Assembly: GCA_963807975.1 (NCBI GenBank)
Contig: CAWEDV010000001.1
Location: 2,294,001 to 2,358,000, forward strand
Reading direction: 5' to 3'
Length of the DNA stretch: 64,000 nucleotides
Source of the DNA: JAACFF01 sp963807975
GTDB lineage: Bacteria; Chloroflexota; Anaerolineae; Promineifilales; Promineifilaceae
Shown here: positions 43,667 to 51,668 of the stretch, piece after piece
Layout of the letters: every line of letters starts with the position of its first letter
Numbering within the stretch: position 1 is the first letter of the stretch
Position numbers and translations under genes: made by a program
Notes under the pieces: model-generated
What the model was told of the DNA's origin: nothing
The model's input: only the letters and a program-made list of their open reading frames with translations
Databases searched by the model: none

Positions 43667-43735
43667 GTCATTCCTGCGCAGGCAGGAATCCATATTCGTA
43701 CTCAGGAGAATGGATGCCCGCCGCAGTTTGCCCTC
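43667..43735. repeat. REP-like dispersed repeat, copy 4 (long form)
   Basis: GTCATTCCTGCGCAGGCAGG then AATCCATATTCG, followed by an arm with CTCAGGAGAATGGATGCCCG. Shares the second arm with copy 2 at 34505. Intergenic, just after the aminotransferase. Confidence 0.75.
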
Positions 43736-43937
43736 GCGGAGGCGGGAGCGAGCATGGCACATAGAAATAGTGTTGGAAATGCCCTGATAGACGCCTGAGC
43801 TTTCTTGACATTTTTACCAACGAACGGACAATAATCACCGCTTTCGCGAACAGATCGCGCCCAAGAAAACCAATATAGTGAACCCTTAGGATTCGCGCAT
43901 GAGTTCTAGGGGTTTGTTATTACCTGAAGGAATATTG

Positions 43938-45164
43938 ATGAGAATCTGGACCATGGCCATATTGATCATTGGCCTGCTTTTGTTGGCGGCCTGCGACCAG
44001 GGCAGTTCCACTCCCCTTCCGCCGCCGCCCACCGCTGCGCCCAATACGGGCCTTGATGCTGCGCCGCCTACCGCCACCATGGCCATCCTCACCCTGCCGA
44101 CGGCTACAGTCGTAGATGCAACCCTCGCCCCCCCGCCTACGGTAGCGCCCGTTCCCACCAGTACACCAGAAGGTGGCGGCGCGACCAAGGTGGAGGGCAT
44201 CATCGGCGCCGCCGACTTTGGCACTGATCGCAATCCCTTGACCGGCGAACTGGTCGAGAATCCCGCTAATTTGCAACGACGGCCGATCGCCATTAAACTT
44301 TCCAACGCTCCGGCTAGCTACACCCGCCCTCAATCAGGGCTCAACGACGCTGACCTCGTCTTTGAACATACGACGGAAGGCAACCTGACCCGCTTCACGG
44401 CCATCTTCTATGACGAGACACCGCCCCGCGTGGGGCCCATTCGCAGCGCGCGCTTGATCGACCTCGAGCTGCCGGCCATGTACGATGCCGCCCTGGCTTA
44501 CTCCGGTTCCAGTAAGGGCGTCGGTGAGCGCCTGCGCGACTCCGACTTCCGCCAGCGCATCCTCTACGCCTGGGAAAAGGGCTATTACCGCACTGGAGAC
44601 GACAAACCGATCGAGCATACCCTTTACGGCAATCCGGAACTGTTGTGGGAAGCCTTGTCCGACCTGGAGCAGAATGTGCCGCCCACCTTCACAGCCACCA
44701 ATGTTTTCAGCGATGTCCCGCCAGCGGGCGGCAGCCCAGCCAGCTCTGTGTCCATCAATTACAACTGGACCGTCGTTGACTGGCATTACGATGGGCTCAA
44801 AGAGAAATATTTACGCTGGACCGATGGCGTGATCCACGCCGACGGCAATACTTATGAACAGGTAGAAGCGGCCAATGTCATCGTCATCTCCCCCTTCCAC
44901 GCCTTCGACGGCAAGATTTGCGAGCAGGTCAATCAAGACGGCTCCTGCGCCGCCTGGTCAGTTGAGGTCCAGCTTTGGGGATCGGGCAGCGCTTCTGTCT
45001 TCCGAGATGGGCTGCAGTACAATGTCACCTGGCACCGCGACCAGCGCACTGACTCGCTAACCTTTACCGACAGCAGCGGCCAGCCCTTCCCGCTGAAAAT
45101 CGGCAACAGTTGGTTGCAGGTCGTGCCCACGTGGTTGGACAATCCGGTCACTGTTACACCCTAA
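43938..45164 (+). CDS. DUF3048 lipoprotein (YerB-like)
   Basis: A 408-residue secreted lipoprotein. The signal peptide MRIWTMAILIIGLLLLAAC ends in a lipobox (LAAC, Cys 19). A Pro/Thr/Ala linker (about 25-85) is followed by the DUF3048 domains, with RRPIAIKLSNAPASYTRPQSGLNDADLVFE (split by eye from the family core) and PRVGPIRSARLIDLELPAMYDA. The second part matches the C-terminal DUF3048 fold. The ATG follows GAAGGAATATTG; an upstream ATG at 43899 lacks support. YerB-like proteins are cell-surface proteins of unknown function in Gram-positive-type envelopes. Confidence 0.9.
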   Translation: MRIWTMAILIIGLLLLAACDQGSSTPLPPPPTAAPNTGLDAAPPTATMAILTLPTATVVDATLAPPPTVAPVPTSTPEGGGATKVEGIIGAADFGTDRNPLTGELVENPANLQRRPIAIKLSNAPASYTRPQSGLNDADLVFEHTTEGNLTRFTAIFYDETPPRVGPIRSARLIDLELPAMYDAALAYSGSSKGVGERLRDSDFRQRILYAWEKGYYRTGDDKPIEHTLYGNPELLWEALSDLEQNVPPTFTATNVFSDVPPAGGSPASSVSINYNWTVVDWHYDGLKEKYLRWTDGVIHADGNTYEQVEAANVIVISPFHAFDGKICEQVNQDGSCAAWSVEVQLWGSGSASVFRDGLQYNVTWHRDQRTDSLTFTDSSGQPFPLKIGNSWLQVVPTWLDNPVTVTP

Positions 45165-45278
45165 ACGAACTATCACCAGAAAACGAAATACAGTCAACTA
45201 AAAACGTTTGGTACACTATTTCCGTTCCCGTCAGCGTCCCTTTTCTTGGCCCTCGGACGCGTGCCCAGGGATTCAACT

Positions 45279-46175
45279 TTATTTGAGCTTTACTCCGCAG
45301 GAGCGACAGAATTGGTCGCCGGAGGCGGATTGGGTGCCGCAGTTGTAACAGAACTTAGGCTGGGCCGAAGCGCGCTCCTTTGGTGTGGGTTTGCGCGGTT
45401 TACTGGATTTGCGCCGTTTGCCATTGCTTCGCGTGGCCAACAGCCAGGTAACGGCAATCACCAGCAAAAGAATGACCACGCCGGCACCAATCAGCGGCCA
45501 GTTATCCGTCGTCAATGCCGTGCTGCTCTCTGATTGAGGAACTGCAGGACTTGGCCTAGCGCTAGACGGCGCTGGCTCCCCAACAGTGAGCGCTGGATTG
45601 GACATGTCATAGCTGAAACTCATCTCAAAAGGGGTGCCGGCGGGCAGTGCCTGTGCCGGTAGAGCATGATAAGTCAGCCCATCATTGGGTCCGGTGCCCA
45701 CCGTAGCCGCCGGTGGTTGGGTGGTCAATCTACCAGCATTAAGCGGCTGTTGGATTTCAGCGATCATTTCCTCAACATCCAGTCCCGCATTCCAGGCATA
45801 ATTGAAACTGTGTTGATCGCCCGCGGTCTCATAAGGAGCATAGAATTCAACCCGGAAACGGGGATCAGGCGTAATGAGGGTCAAGCTGTCCCCAGTTATT
45901 TCATAGTCAGTATCGGCCATCTGCCCATCTGCGCCAATGCGCGCAACGGCATTGACCCGTGCTTCAGCTGGCAAGGGAATCGTCACCTCTGCCGGAAAAG
46001 ATACATCCGCGGGCAGCGTGCCCGTCATGAGAACCAGCACGGAGGGTTCATCATAATCTGGCCAGAACGCAACATAGAGCGAGTCGATGGAGTCGGCTGG
46101 TTCCTGGGCTAATATCAATGATGCGGAAAACAACAGAATAATGAGGGGGATCAGGGGTCGAATAATTAATTTCAT
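45279..46175 (-). CDS. Hypothetical secreted/membrane protein with C-terminal zinc ribbon
   Basis: About 298 residues: a signal peptide (KLIIRPLIPLIILLFSASLILA), a beta-rich extracytoplasmic domain (about 25-200), a Ser/Pro linker, a membrane span (about 224-247) and a basic segment. It ends with a zinc ribbon CYNCGTQSASGDQFCRSCG. This puts the ribbon in the cytosol and the large domain outside. I do not recognise the outer domain. A GTG at 46181 is an alternative start. It follows the 99-residue zinc-ribbon gene by about 10 bases and is co-transcribed with it. Confidence 0.75.
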   Translation of the reverse strand: MKLIIRPLIPLIILLFSASLILAQEPADSIDSLYVAFWPDYDEPSVLVLMTGTLPADVSFPAEVTIPLPAEARVNAVARIGADGQMADTDYEITGDSLTLITPDPRFRVEFYAPYETAGDQHSFNYAWNAGLDVEEMIAEIQQPLNAGRLTTQPPAATVGTGPNDGLTYHALPAQALPAGTPFEMSFSYDMSNPALTVGEPAPSSARPSPAVPQSESSTALTTDNWPLIGAGVVILLLVIAVTWLLATRSNGKRRKSSKPRKPTPKERASAQPKFCYNCGTQSASGDQFCRSCGVKLK

Positions 46176-46184
46176 AGTCACTTA

Positions 46185-46484
46185 TTAAGCATGCCCACGG
46201 AGTCGTATTCGATTGGCGCGGCAGGTGGGGCATTCGATATCTTGATAATCGCGACCGCAGGTGCGGCAGGTGCGCACTTCCAACGGCCGTTCATCCTCCA
46301 GAGAACCAAGAACCACAACCAGGTCTTCCCCGCTGTGCGTCGTCAACCAGGCCGATAGATCCTGCAAGCCAATGCGCCAACGGCCGTCCTCATCCTGCTC
46401 CAGAACGCCGGTCATCACATCCAGATCCGCTTCCTGGGCAGCCGCAGCCAGTTTGTAGGTCGCCGCTCGTCTTGTATGGGCCAT
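46185..46484 (-). CDS. Small hypothetical zinc-ribbon protein
   Basis: A 99-residue cytosolic protein. The N-terminal part is helical and charged, and the middle (GEDLVVVLGSLEDERPLEVRTC) leads into a C-terminal CxxC...CxxC zinc ribbon (CRTCGRDYQDIECPTC). Function unknown. AAGGATAGATC precedes the ATG. It forms an operon with the membrane zinc-ribbon protein that follows, so the two may act together. Confidence 0.75.
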   Translation of the reverse strand: MAHTRRAATYKLAAAAQEADLDVMTGVLEQDEDGRWRIGLQDLSAWLTTHSGEDLVVVLGSLEDERPLEVRTCRTCGRDYQDIECPTCRANRIRLRGHA

Positions 46485-46564
46485 GATCTATCCTTTATTC
46501 TTCCGCTCTCAAAAGAATGGGCAGTAGTATAATGCCATACGCGATGGCGGCAAAGCGGATTAAG

Positions 46565-47731
46565 CTATCCCTCTCGAACCCAGCGTGCTAGGACAAAAAC
46601 GGCTGCGCCCATGATCAAAGCCCATACCGTAGCGCTGCTCCCGAAGCCGGCGGCCTCCCAGACCAAAAGACCCAAAAACGCCCCCAAGGTGCGGCCCAAG
46701 GACATAGCGAAGATGATCATCGACATCACCACGGCCCGGCCATTGGGCACCAATTCGGTCATCAGAGGCATACCGCCAACCACCGTTACTTCAAAGCTCA
46801 TGAAGATCAAGAAGAGCGTCATCAGGGCCGTGGCCAATGTCCCGCTGGTATAGGGCAGGATCAGGTAGAAAAAAGCGTTGAGCAGGCCAGCGGTGATGAT
46901 AACCGGTCTTTTGCCAAAGCGATCCACCGACCAGCCGGCAAAAGTCTCCCCGATCAGTTCTGCGACTCCGATTACCGCTGCCGCGATACCTAAGCTGGCC
47001 AAATCCAATTGAAAACTGTCCACCATCCAACTGCCAAAAACGATAAACAGCATCTCATTGGCGGTCATAACCAGCGTGATATAGAGCATCGCCACCATGA
47101 TAACTGGATGCTGGCGCACGAAGCCGATGGAGGCACGGAAGCTGGTTACCGCGCGTTGGTGGGATCGATTGCCAGGAATAGCCCAGAGCAGCAGCACGAC
47201 TGAAATGCCGCTGAACAGCGCCAGCCAGAAAAAGGGAGACTGCCAACCCCAGCGATCAATGGCAAAAGCCACGACGGGCGCGCCAACGAGCAGGGCCAGG
47301 GCCCAGGCATATTCAGTGATCGCCAGTGCTTTGCCCCGTTGAGCATAAGGCACTGTATCTCCCACGTGGGCCTGCATGGCCGGGTCATAGACCACCTTGG
47401 CGATGCCGATGGCGGCCATGGTGATGGCCAGAATGCCATACAAGGGCCAGATGAACACCAGTAGACAGCCTAAACCAAAGAGCAGAATGGCCGCGGCTAG
47501 AACCGGTCTGCGGCCGTATCGTTCCGAAAGCGGGCCAAACAAGGGGCTGAGGAATCCTGTGGCGTTGCGCAGCGTGATCAGTCGGGTGATGTCACTCCGT
47601 GCCACGCCCAAACCAGCCGCGAAAACCGGGACAAAGGGGTACATCATGCGCAGGCCCGTATTAAGAAAAAGGCGCGCCAGGGTTAGAACGGCCAGCTGCA
47701 GCAGCATTGGCCGCGTTTTGGTTGGTTCCAT
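46565..47731 (-). CDS. Major facilitator superfamily transporter
   Basis: A 388-residue MFS protein with twelve predicted membrane segments. The loop 2-3 motif is represented by GPLSERYGRRPVLAA (about 68-82), and the second half has the matching GWSVDRFGKRPVIITAG. Most similar in style to drug or sugar efflux MFS carriers. Substrate unknown. The start is uncertain: this ATG begins just before the first membrane segment; a GTG eight codons earlier (47755) is in frame, but neither has a good Shine-Dalgarno. Confidence 0.88.
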   Translation of the reverse strand: MEPTKTRPMLLQLAVLTLARLFLNTGLRMMYPFVPVFAAGLGVARSDITRLITLRNATGFLSPLFGPLSERYGRRPVLAAAILLFGLGCLLVFIWPLYGILAITMAAIGIAKVVYDPAMQAHVGDTVPYAQRGKALAITEYAWALALLVGAPVVAFAIDRWGWQSPFFWLALFSGISVVLLLWAIPGNRSHQRAVTSFRASIGFVRQHPVIMVAMLYITLVMTANEMLFIVFGSWMVDSFQLDLASLGIAAAVIGVAELIGETFAGWSVDRFGKRPVIITAGLLNAFFYLILPYTSGTLATALMTLFLIFMSFEVTVVGGMPLMTELVPNGRAVVMSMIIFAMSLGRTLGAFLGLLVWEAAGFGSSATVWALIMGAAVFVLARWVREG

Positions 47732-47776
47732 AAGGCGGACTGTATCAGAGAGCACGCCCCTGGGCGAGGCTGTCGG

Positions 47777-48838
47777 CTAGCGGATCTGAATCTGGACTAA
47801 CAAAGGATGAATCAACAGCCAAATAGCCGATCGATATGCTGAATTATTGGGTACCGCTACAAACGAGGCGCTTGTCGTCAGATTCCCGGTTACACCAACA
47901 GTTGCCGTCGGGGTAAGTATGGGCGTATCCACCGGGGCTGCGACTGTACTTGTTGGCGTCGGGGTCTCGACCGGCGCCGCAATCGTATTGGTCGCCGTCG
48001 GAGTATGGGTCGGCGCTGTCGTCGTATTCGTCGGCGTCGGCGTATTGACCGGTGCTGCGCTCGTATTGGTCGCCGTCGGCGTATTACCTGGCGCGGCCGT
48101 CGTATTCGTCGCTGTGGGTGTATTGACGGGCGCGACCAGCGTACTCGTTGCTGTCGGTGTATTTGTAACTACAGTCGTGGGTGTAGATGTAGGCGTGGGC
48201 GATGCTGCACAGTAGGGAGTGTCACTCAAGGGAATATCCACAAAATCCGCCTCGACCACCGGCTCCGTCACCGAAGCAGCAACCCAACCAGCTTGACCGT
48301 TCGGCAGCATGATCTCAAACCATAAGCCATCCCGCTTTATCGATTTCACTGGTACCACCGTTTCTCCCAACAGAGCACCGATCGGTTGGCAGTTTGAACC
48401 GGGCCCCTCGCGCACATTAATAGACTCGTAAATGACTCTCAGCTGCGGAACGCCGTTCGCTTCGACAAGGTCGTCGACTTGCTCAATCACCTCAATACCC
48501 GAATCGGGATCAACCACATCAGGGACTTCAGGATCTTCTGCCGGCGGCGCCTCTTCTACGATTGGTTCAACCGTGTCCTCTGCCTCAGGTTCAGGCGTTG
48601 GGCTGGCTGCCGCATCACGCGTTGACAGTTCAGCTTCAACAGTTTGCTGAATAGCCTCATCGACAGAAACCTCCTCAGCCGCTTCCTCTGGCGCAGCCTC
48701 CGCGGTTAAATTCTCAACAACCTGCTGGCTTCCAGCAGATTCCCCAGAATCGTCACTGGAGGGACTGCAGCTGGCCGCGATTAACATCACGATTAAAGGC
48801 AGAACGATAATTTTGGCTATTTTTCGACTTCTTCTCAC
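47777..48838 (-). CDS. SH3b-domain lipoprotein with Thr/Pro repeat tail
   Basis: A 353-residue lipoprotein. The signal peptide ends in LIAASC, and an acidic Glu/Pro/Val linker (about 30-125) is followed by a bacterial SH3 domain (about 130-195; VIYESINVREGPGSN, GWVAAS). The tail is a Thr/Pro/Ala-rich tandem repeat of 13 residues (TPTATNT-type, about 220-305), then a short hydrophobic end. The GTG start is supported by GGAG seven bases upstream on the minus strand; a longer frame to 49132 is rejected. Likely a wall-associated binding protein. Confidence 0.85.
   Translation of the reverse strand: MRRSRKIAKIIVLPLIVMLIAASCSPSSDDSGESAGSQQVVENLTAEAAPEEAAEEVSVDEAIQQTVEAELSTRDAAASPTPEPEAEDTVEPIVEEAPPAEDPEVPDVVDPDSGIEVIEQVDDLVEANGVPQLRVIYESINVREGPGSNCQPIGALLGETVVPVKSIKRDGLWFEIMLPNGQAGWVAASVTEPVVEADFVDIPLSDTPYCAASPTPTSTPTTVVTNTPTATSTLVAPVNTPTATNTTAAPGNTPTATNTSAAPVNTPTPTNTTTAPTHTPTATNTIAAPVETPTPTSTVAAPVDTPILTPTATVGVTGNLTTSASFVAVPNNSAYRSAIWLLIHPLLVQIQIR
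47918..48165. repeat. 39-bp tandem repeat inside the SH3b lipoprotein gene
   Basis: About six copies of a 39-base unit encoding 13 residues of the TPTATNTxAAPxN kind. In-frame length keeps the reading frame, so copy number can vary without breaking the gene. Confidence 0.8.
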
Positions 48839-49004
48839 TATAATCTCCAAATTATAAATCTTTGACCTCAACACTGCTGAAGCAATGTAAGAATCATAAA
48901 ATAACTTTAATACAGAAGGCGCGTGCAAAGTATATCCTGTGTACCAAGATGTGCCACGTTGGTCCGCTTCTCCCATGTTCATTTCAGTGTTAGAATTCCA
49001 AATC

Positions 49005-49772
49005 ATGTGTGATGATAAAGAGTCGACCGTCCCAGCCCGGCTGGCTGGCCAGCGAGTGGCCATGGCTATTCTACTGCCCCTTGCAGTGGCACTACTTGCC
49101 AGCCTGTTCGTTGCCCGCCTGACCGGCCCCAATACGCTGTCAAATCAAGCCCGAACGGCGGTGATCATGAGCGGCATCACCATCGTCTCCTGGCTGCTGG
49201 GGCTGCGCTGGTATGGAACACGAGGCTTGGGGCTGCGCGGAGGACGGCCCTTATACGCGGGCATCGGCTTCGCTTCCCTGACCTGGGTCGTCTATCTCGC
49301 TATCCGTATCATATTCGTCGAGATTGCGCCTGTCGGCCCCGGGAATTCGGCGCGCACCTATTTTTATCTTCTGCTCTTCGAAGCTTTCGCGACCCAACTC
49401 TGGACCTTTGGTCTGCTCTTCCGCGCCGTGGCAGATTGGCGCGGGCCACTGGCTGCGGCCATCTCCAGTGGCCTCATTTTTGGTCTTGCAGCCACATTTC
49501 TTTTCCAGGAATCCTTCACCGGCAGCCAGTTCAGCATCATCTATTTCCTGACCTGGGGTGTCCTCTACGGCATCGTCCGCCTGCGCACGGGCAGTATTCT
49601 AGGCACAATCTTGGTCCAGTCACTGCAAACTTTTTCAGCCTGGGTCGCGCTGCCGCCTTACCCCAAAATACAACCGGGGCAGCTGCAGAGTCTCTACCTC
49701 TTGGCGACAATCGCCTACGTGATTATCGTCTGGCGCCTGTGGCCAAAAGAGGAAGCAGATTACCGCATCTAG
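49005..49772 (+). CDS. CPBP-like intramembrane protein, catalytic site degenerate
   Basis: About 255 residues with about seven or eight membrane segments. The layout resembles CPBP (Abi) intramembrane proteases, but the EExxxR motif reads FEAFATQLWTFGLLFR, with a single Glu, and the conserved FGxxH is FGLAATF without His. It may therefore be a non-catalytic relative or a different family. The start is uncertain: ATG at 49005 or 48975 (no good Shine-Dalgarno). Divergent from the SH3b lipoprotein gene. Confidence 0.65.
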   Translation: MCDDKESTVPARLAGQRVAMAILLPLAVALLASLFVARLTGPNTLSNQARTAVIMSGITIVSWLLGLRWYGTRGLGLRGGRPLYAGIGFASLTWVVYLAIRIIFVEIAPVGPGNSARTYFYLLLFEAFATQLWTFGLLFRAVADWRGPLAAAISSGLIFGLAATFLFQESFTGSQFSIIYFLTWGVLYGIVRLRTGSILGTILVQSLQTFSAWVALPPYPKIQPGQLQSLYLLATIAYVIIVWRLWPKEEADYRI

Positions 49773-49835
49773 GCTGTTGTGATCCAATACTCACGCCGCT
49801 CTATTCGCAATTTCATTCCCGCGCAGGGCCAAGTT

Positions 49836-49864
49836 GTCATTCCGGCGCACGCGGGAATCCATGC
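49836..49864. repeat. REP-like dispersed repeat, copy 5
   Basis: GTCATTCCGGCGCACGCGGG followed by AATCCATGC, with a half copy CATTCCCGCGCAGGGC at 49814-49829 beside it. It lies in the leader of the enoyl-CoA hydratase gene. Confidence 0.7.
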
Positions 49865-49914
49865 TTTGGATTGGTTGGCTTATCAAGCTCTTTTACTCTT
49901 ACGGAGGAAGCATC

Positions 49915-50691
49915 ATGACCTATGAATTTATTATCACACGCACAGAAGGTCGCGTGGGCATCGCCCAATTCAACCGGCCCAAGGCCTATAATGCGCTTAG
50001 CCCGGAACTGCTGCAGGAGTTGATGCATGCCCTGGAGGCTTATGACGCCAACGATGAGATTGGCTGCATCGTCGTCACCGGTAGTGACAAAATATTCTCA
50101 GCCGGCGCCGATATCAAATATATGGCTGGCGTTGATTCCCCGGCCGATATGCTTAACAGTCCCTTGATTGTGCAGTGGGAGCGCCTGGCGAAAATTAGCA
50201 AACCGGTCATAGCCGCCGTCTCTGGTTTCGCCCTGGGTGGAGGCTGCGAACTGGCCATGGCCTGTGATATGATCGTCGCCAGTGAGTCGGCCATGTTTGG
50301 CCAGCCGGAAATAAACTTAGGCGTAATCCCCGGAGCCGGTGGTACACAGCGCATGACGCGCGCCGTGGGCAAAGCATTGGCCATGGAGATCATCCTCAAC
50401 GACCGCCGGCTGAGCGCACAGGAAGCGCACAGGGCAGGCTTGGTCAACCGCATCGTGCCCCTCAAAAACTATTTGGAGGATGCGATCGCCTTTGCCGCCG
50501 AGATCGCCGCCCGTGCACCCGTGGCCCTACGGCTGGCCAAGGAAGCGATCAATGCCGTCTACGAAATGCCGCTGCAGGCGGGACTCGATCATGAAAGCCG
50601 CCTCTTCTATATGCTCTTCAGCACAGCCGATCAAAAAGAAGGAATGGACGCATTTGTCAATAAACGTAAAGCCAGTTGGCAGGGCAAGTAA
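49915..50691 (+). CDS. Enoyl-CoA hydratase/isomerase family protein
   Basis: A 258-residue crotonase. Motifs are FNRPKAYNALS (about 19-29), the oxyanion-hole FSAGADIKYMA (about 60-70) and ALGGGCELAMACD (about 103-115), and the catalytic Glu in FGQPEINLGVIPGAGGTQR (about 128-146), which also has the second Glu position. This arrangement fits a hydratase in beta-oxidation or a short-chain crotonase. GGAGGAAGCATC precedes the ATG. RarD follows after 6 bases. No other fatty-acid genes are in this window. Confidence 0.94.
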   Translation: MTYEFIITRTEGRVGIAQFNRPKAYNALSPELLQELMHALEAYDANDEIGCIVVTGSDKIFSAGADIKYMAGVDSPADMLNSPLIVQWERLAKISKPVIAAVSGFALGGGCELAMACDMIVASESAMFGQPEINLGVIPGAGGTQRMTRAVGKALAMEIILNDRRLSAQEAHRAGLVNRIVPLKNYLEDAIAFAAEIAARAPVALRLAKEAINAVYEMPLQAGLDHESRLFYMLFSTADQKEGMDAFVNKRKASWQGK

Positions 50692-50697
50692 CGGCCC

Positions 50698-51591
50698 ATG
50701 AACCGCGGCATACTCTACGGCATTGCCGCTTATACTATTTGGGGCTTTCTGCCCCTCTACTGGAAAGCTTTGCTGGAGGTACCCGCGGGCGAAATTCTGG
50801 CCAATCGCATCGTCTGGTCCTTTGTTTTTGTGCTGCTTCTGCTGTCCCTGCAGCGCAAGTGGAGCTGGCTGAAACCAGCGCTTAAACAGCGTCGCGTCTT
50901 GCTGACCTTTACGGCCACCGCTCTTCTGTTGGGTATCAATTGGTTTGTCTATATTTGGGCTGTCAATGCCGGCTTTGTCATCGAAACCAGTCTCGGCTAC
51001 TTCATCAATCCCCTGGTCAATGTGCTTCTGGGCGTTCTTTTTCTGAAGGAAAAGCTGCGCAAATGGCAGGTAGCAGCCCTGGCTCTGGCCGTCGCCGGCG
51101 TCCTTTACCTGACCATCAGCTATGGCGCCTTCCCCTGGATCGCCCTGACGCTGGCTTTCACCTTTGCTTTTTACGGTCTGCTGCGCAAGACCGCCCCCTT
51201 ACCTGCCACGGAAGGGTTGACTCTGGAAACGGCCGTGCTGGCGCTGCCCGCAGCGGCGGTGATGCTCTATCTGTACCAGTCCGGCGCCGGGTCCTTTGCC
51301 CAGGGGGATCCGCGCACCACGCTGCTCTTGATCGGCGTGGGCGTAATAACCGCCGTACCTTTGCTCCTATTTTCCGTCGCCGCCCGGCGCATTACCCTCA
51401 CCAATCTAGGGCTGCTCCAGTATATCGCCCCCACCTTCCAGTTCTTGCTGGGCATCTTTGTTTTCAACGAGGCTTTTGGACCGCAACAGCTGCTGGGTTT
51501 CTCCTTGATTTGGACGGCGCTGCTCATTTACAGCTTTGAGAGCATTTGGGTAAGCCGGACCCAATTGAAAAACCAACCTGCGAGGTCTTGA
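50698..51591 (+). CDS. rarD: RarD/EamA-family transporter
   Basis: A 297-residue protein with ten membrane segments in two EamA halves. The RarD-type start RGILYGIAAYTIWGFLPLYWKAL and the segment INWFVYIWAVNAGFVIETSLGYFINPLVNVLLG (about 80-112, read in two parts) are strongly conserved in this subfamily. The role is not certain: EamA members move amino acids, sugars or drugs. It starts six bases after the hydratase gene. Confidence 0.93.
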   Translation: MNRGILYGIAAYTIWGFLPLYWKALLEVPAGEILANRIVWSFVFVLLLLSLQRKWSWLKPALKQRRVLLTFTATALLLGINWFVYIWAVNAGFVIETSLGYFINPLVNVLLGVLFLKEKLRKWQVAALALAVAGVLYLTISYGAFPWIALTLAFTFAFYGLLRKTAPLPATEGLTLETAVLALPAAAVMLYLYQSGAGSFAQGDPRTTLLLIGVGVITAVPLLLFSVAARRITLTNLGLLQYIAPTFQFLLGIFVFNEAFGPQQLLGFSLIWTALLIYSFESIWVSRTQLKNQPARS

Positions 51592-51655
51592 CACCAATCC
51601 TGCGAGGTCTTGATCCCACACCTGCAGGACCCATGACATTGAGACCTCGCAGGTT
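51575..51655. repeat. AGGTCT hairpin repeat with internal copy
   Basis: AACCTGCGAGGTCT (51575-51588) and AGACCTCGCAGGTT (51642-51655) are a perfect 14-bp inverted pair, with an extra direct CCTGCGAGGTCT (51599-51610) between. It overlaps the end of rarD and probably ends its transcript. The stem sequence recurs at 8311 and 37666 in related form. Confidence 0.75.
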
Positions 51656-51668
51656 AAAAGAAAGGACA

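Noticed and set aside
48839..49132. Longer N-terminus for the SH3b lipoprotein
   Set aside because: The lipoprotein signal begins at the GTG at 48838 with its own Shine-Dalgarno, and the extension overlaps the divergent gene.
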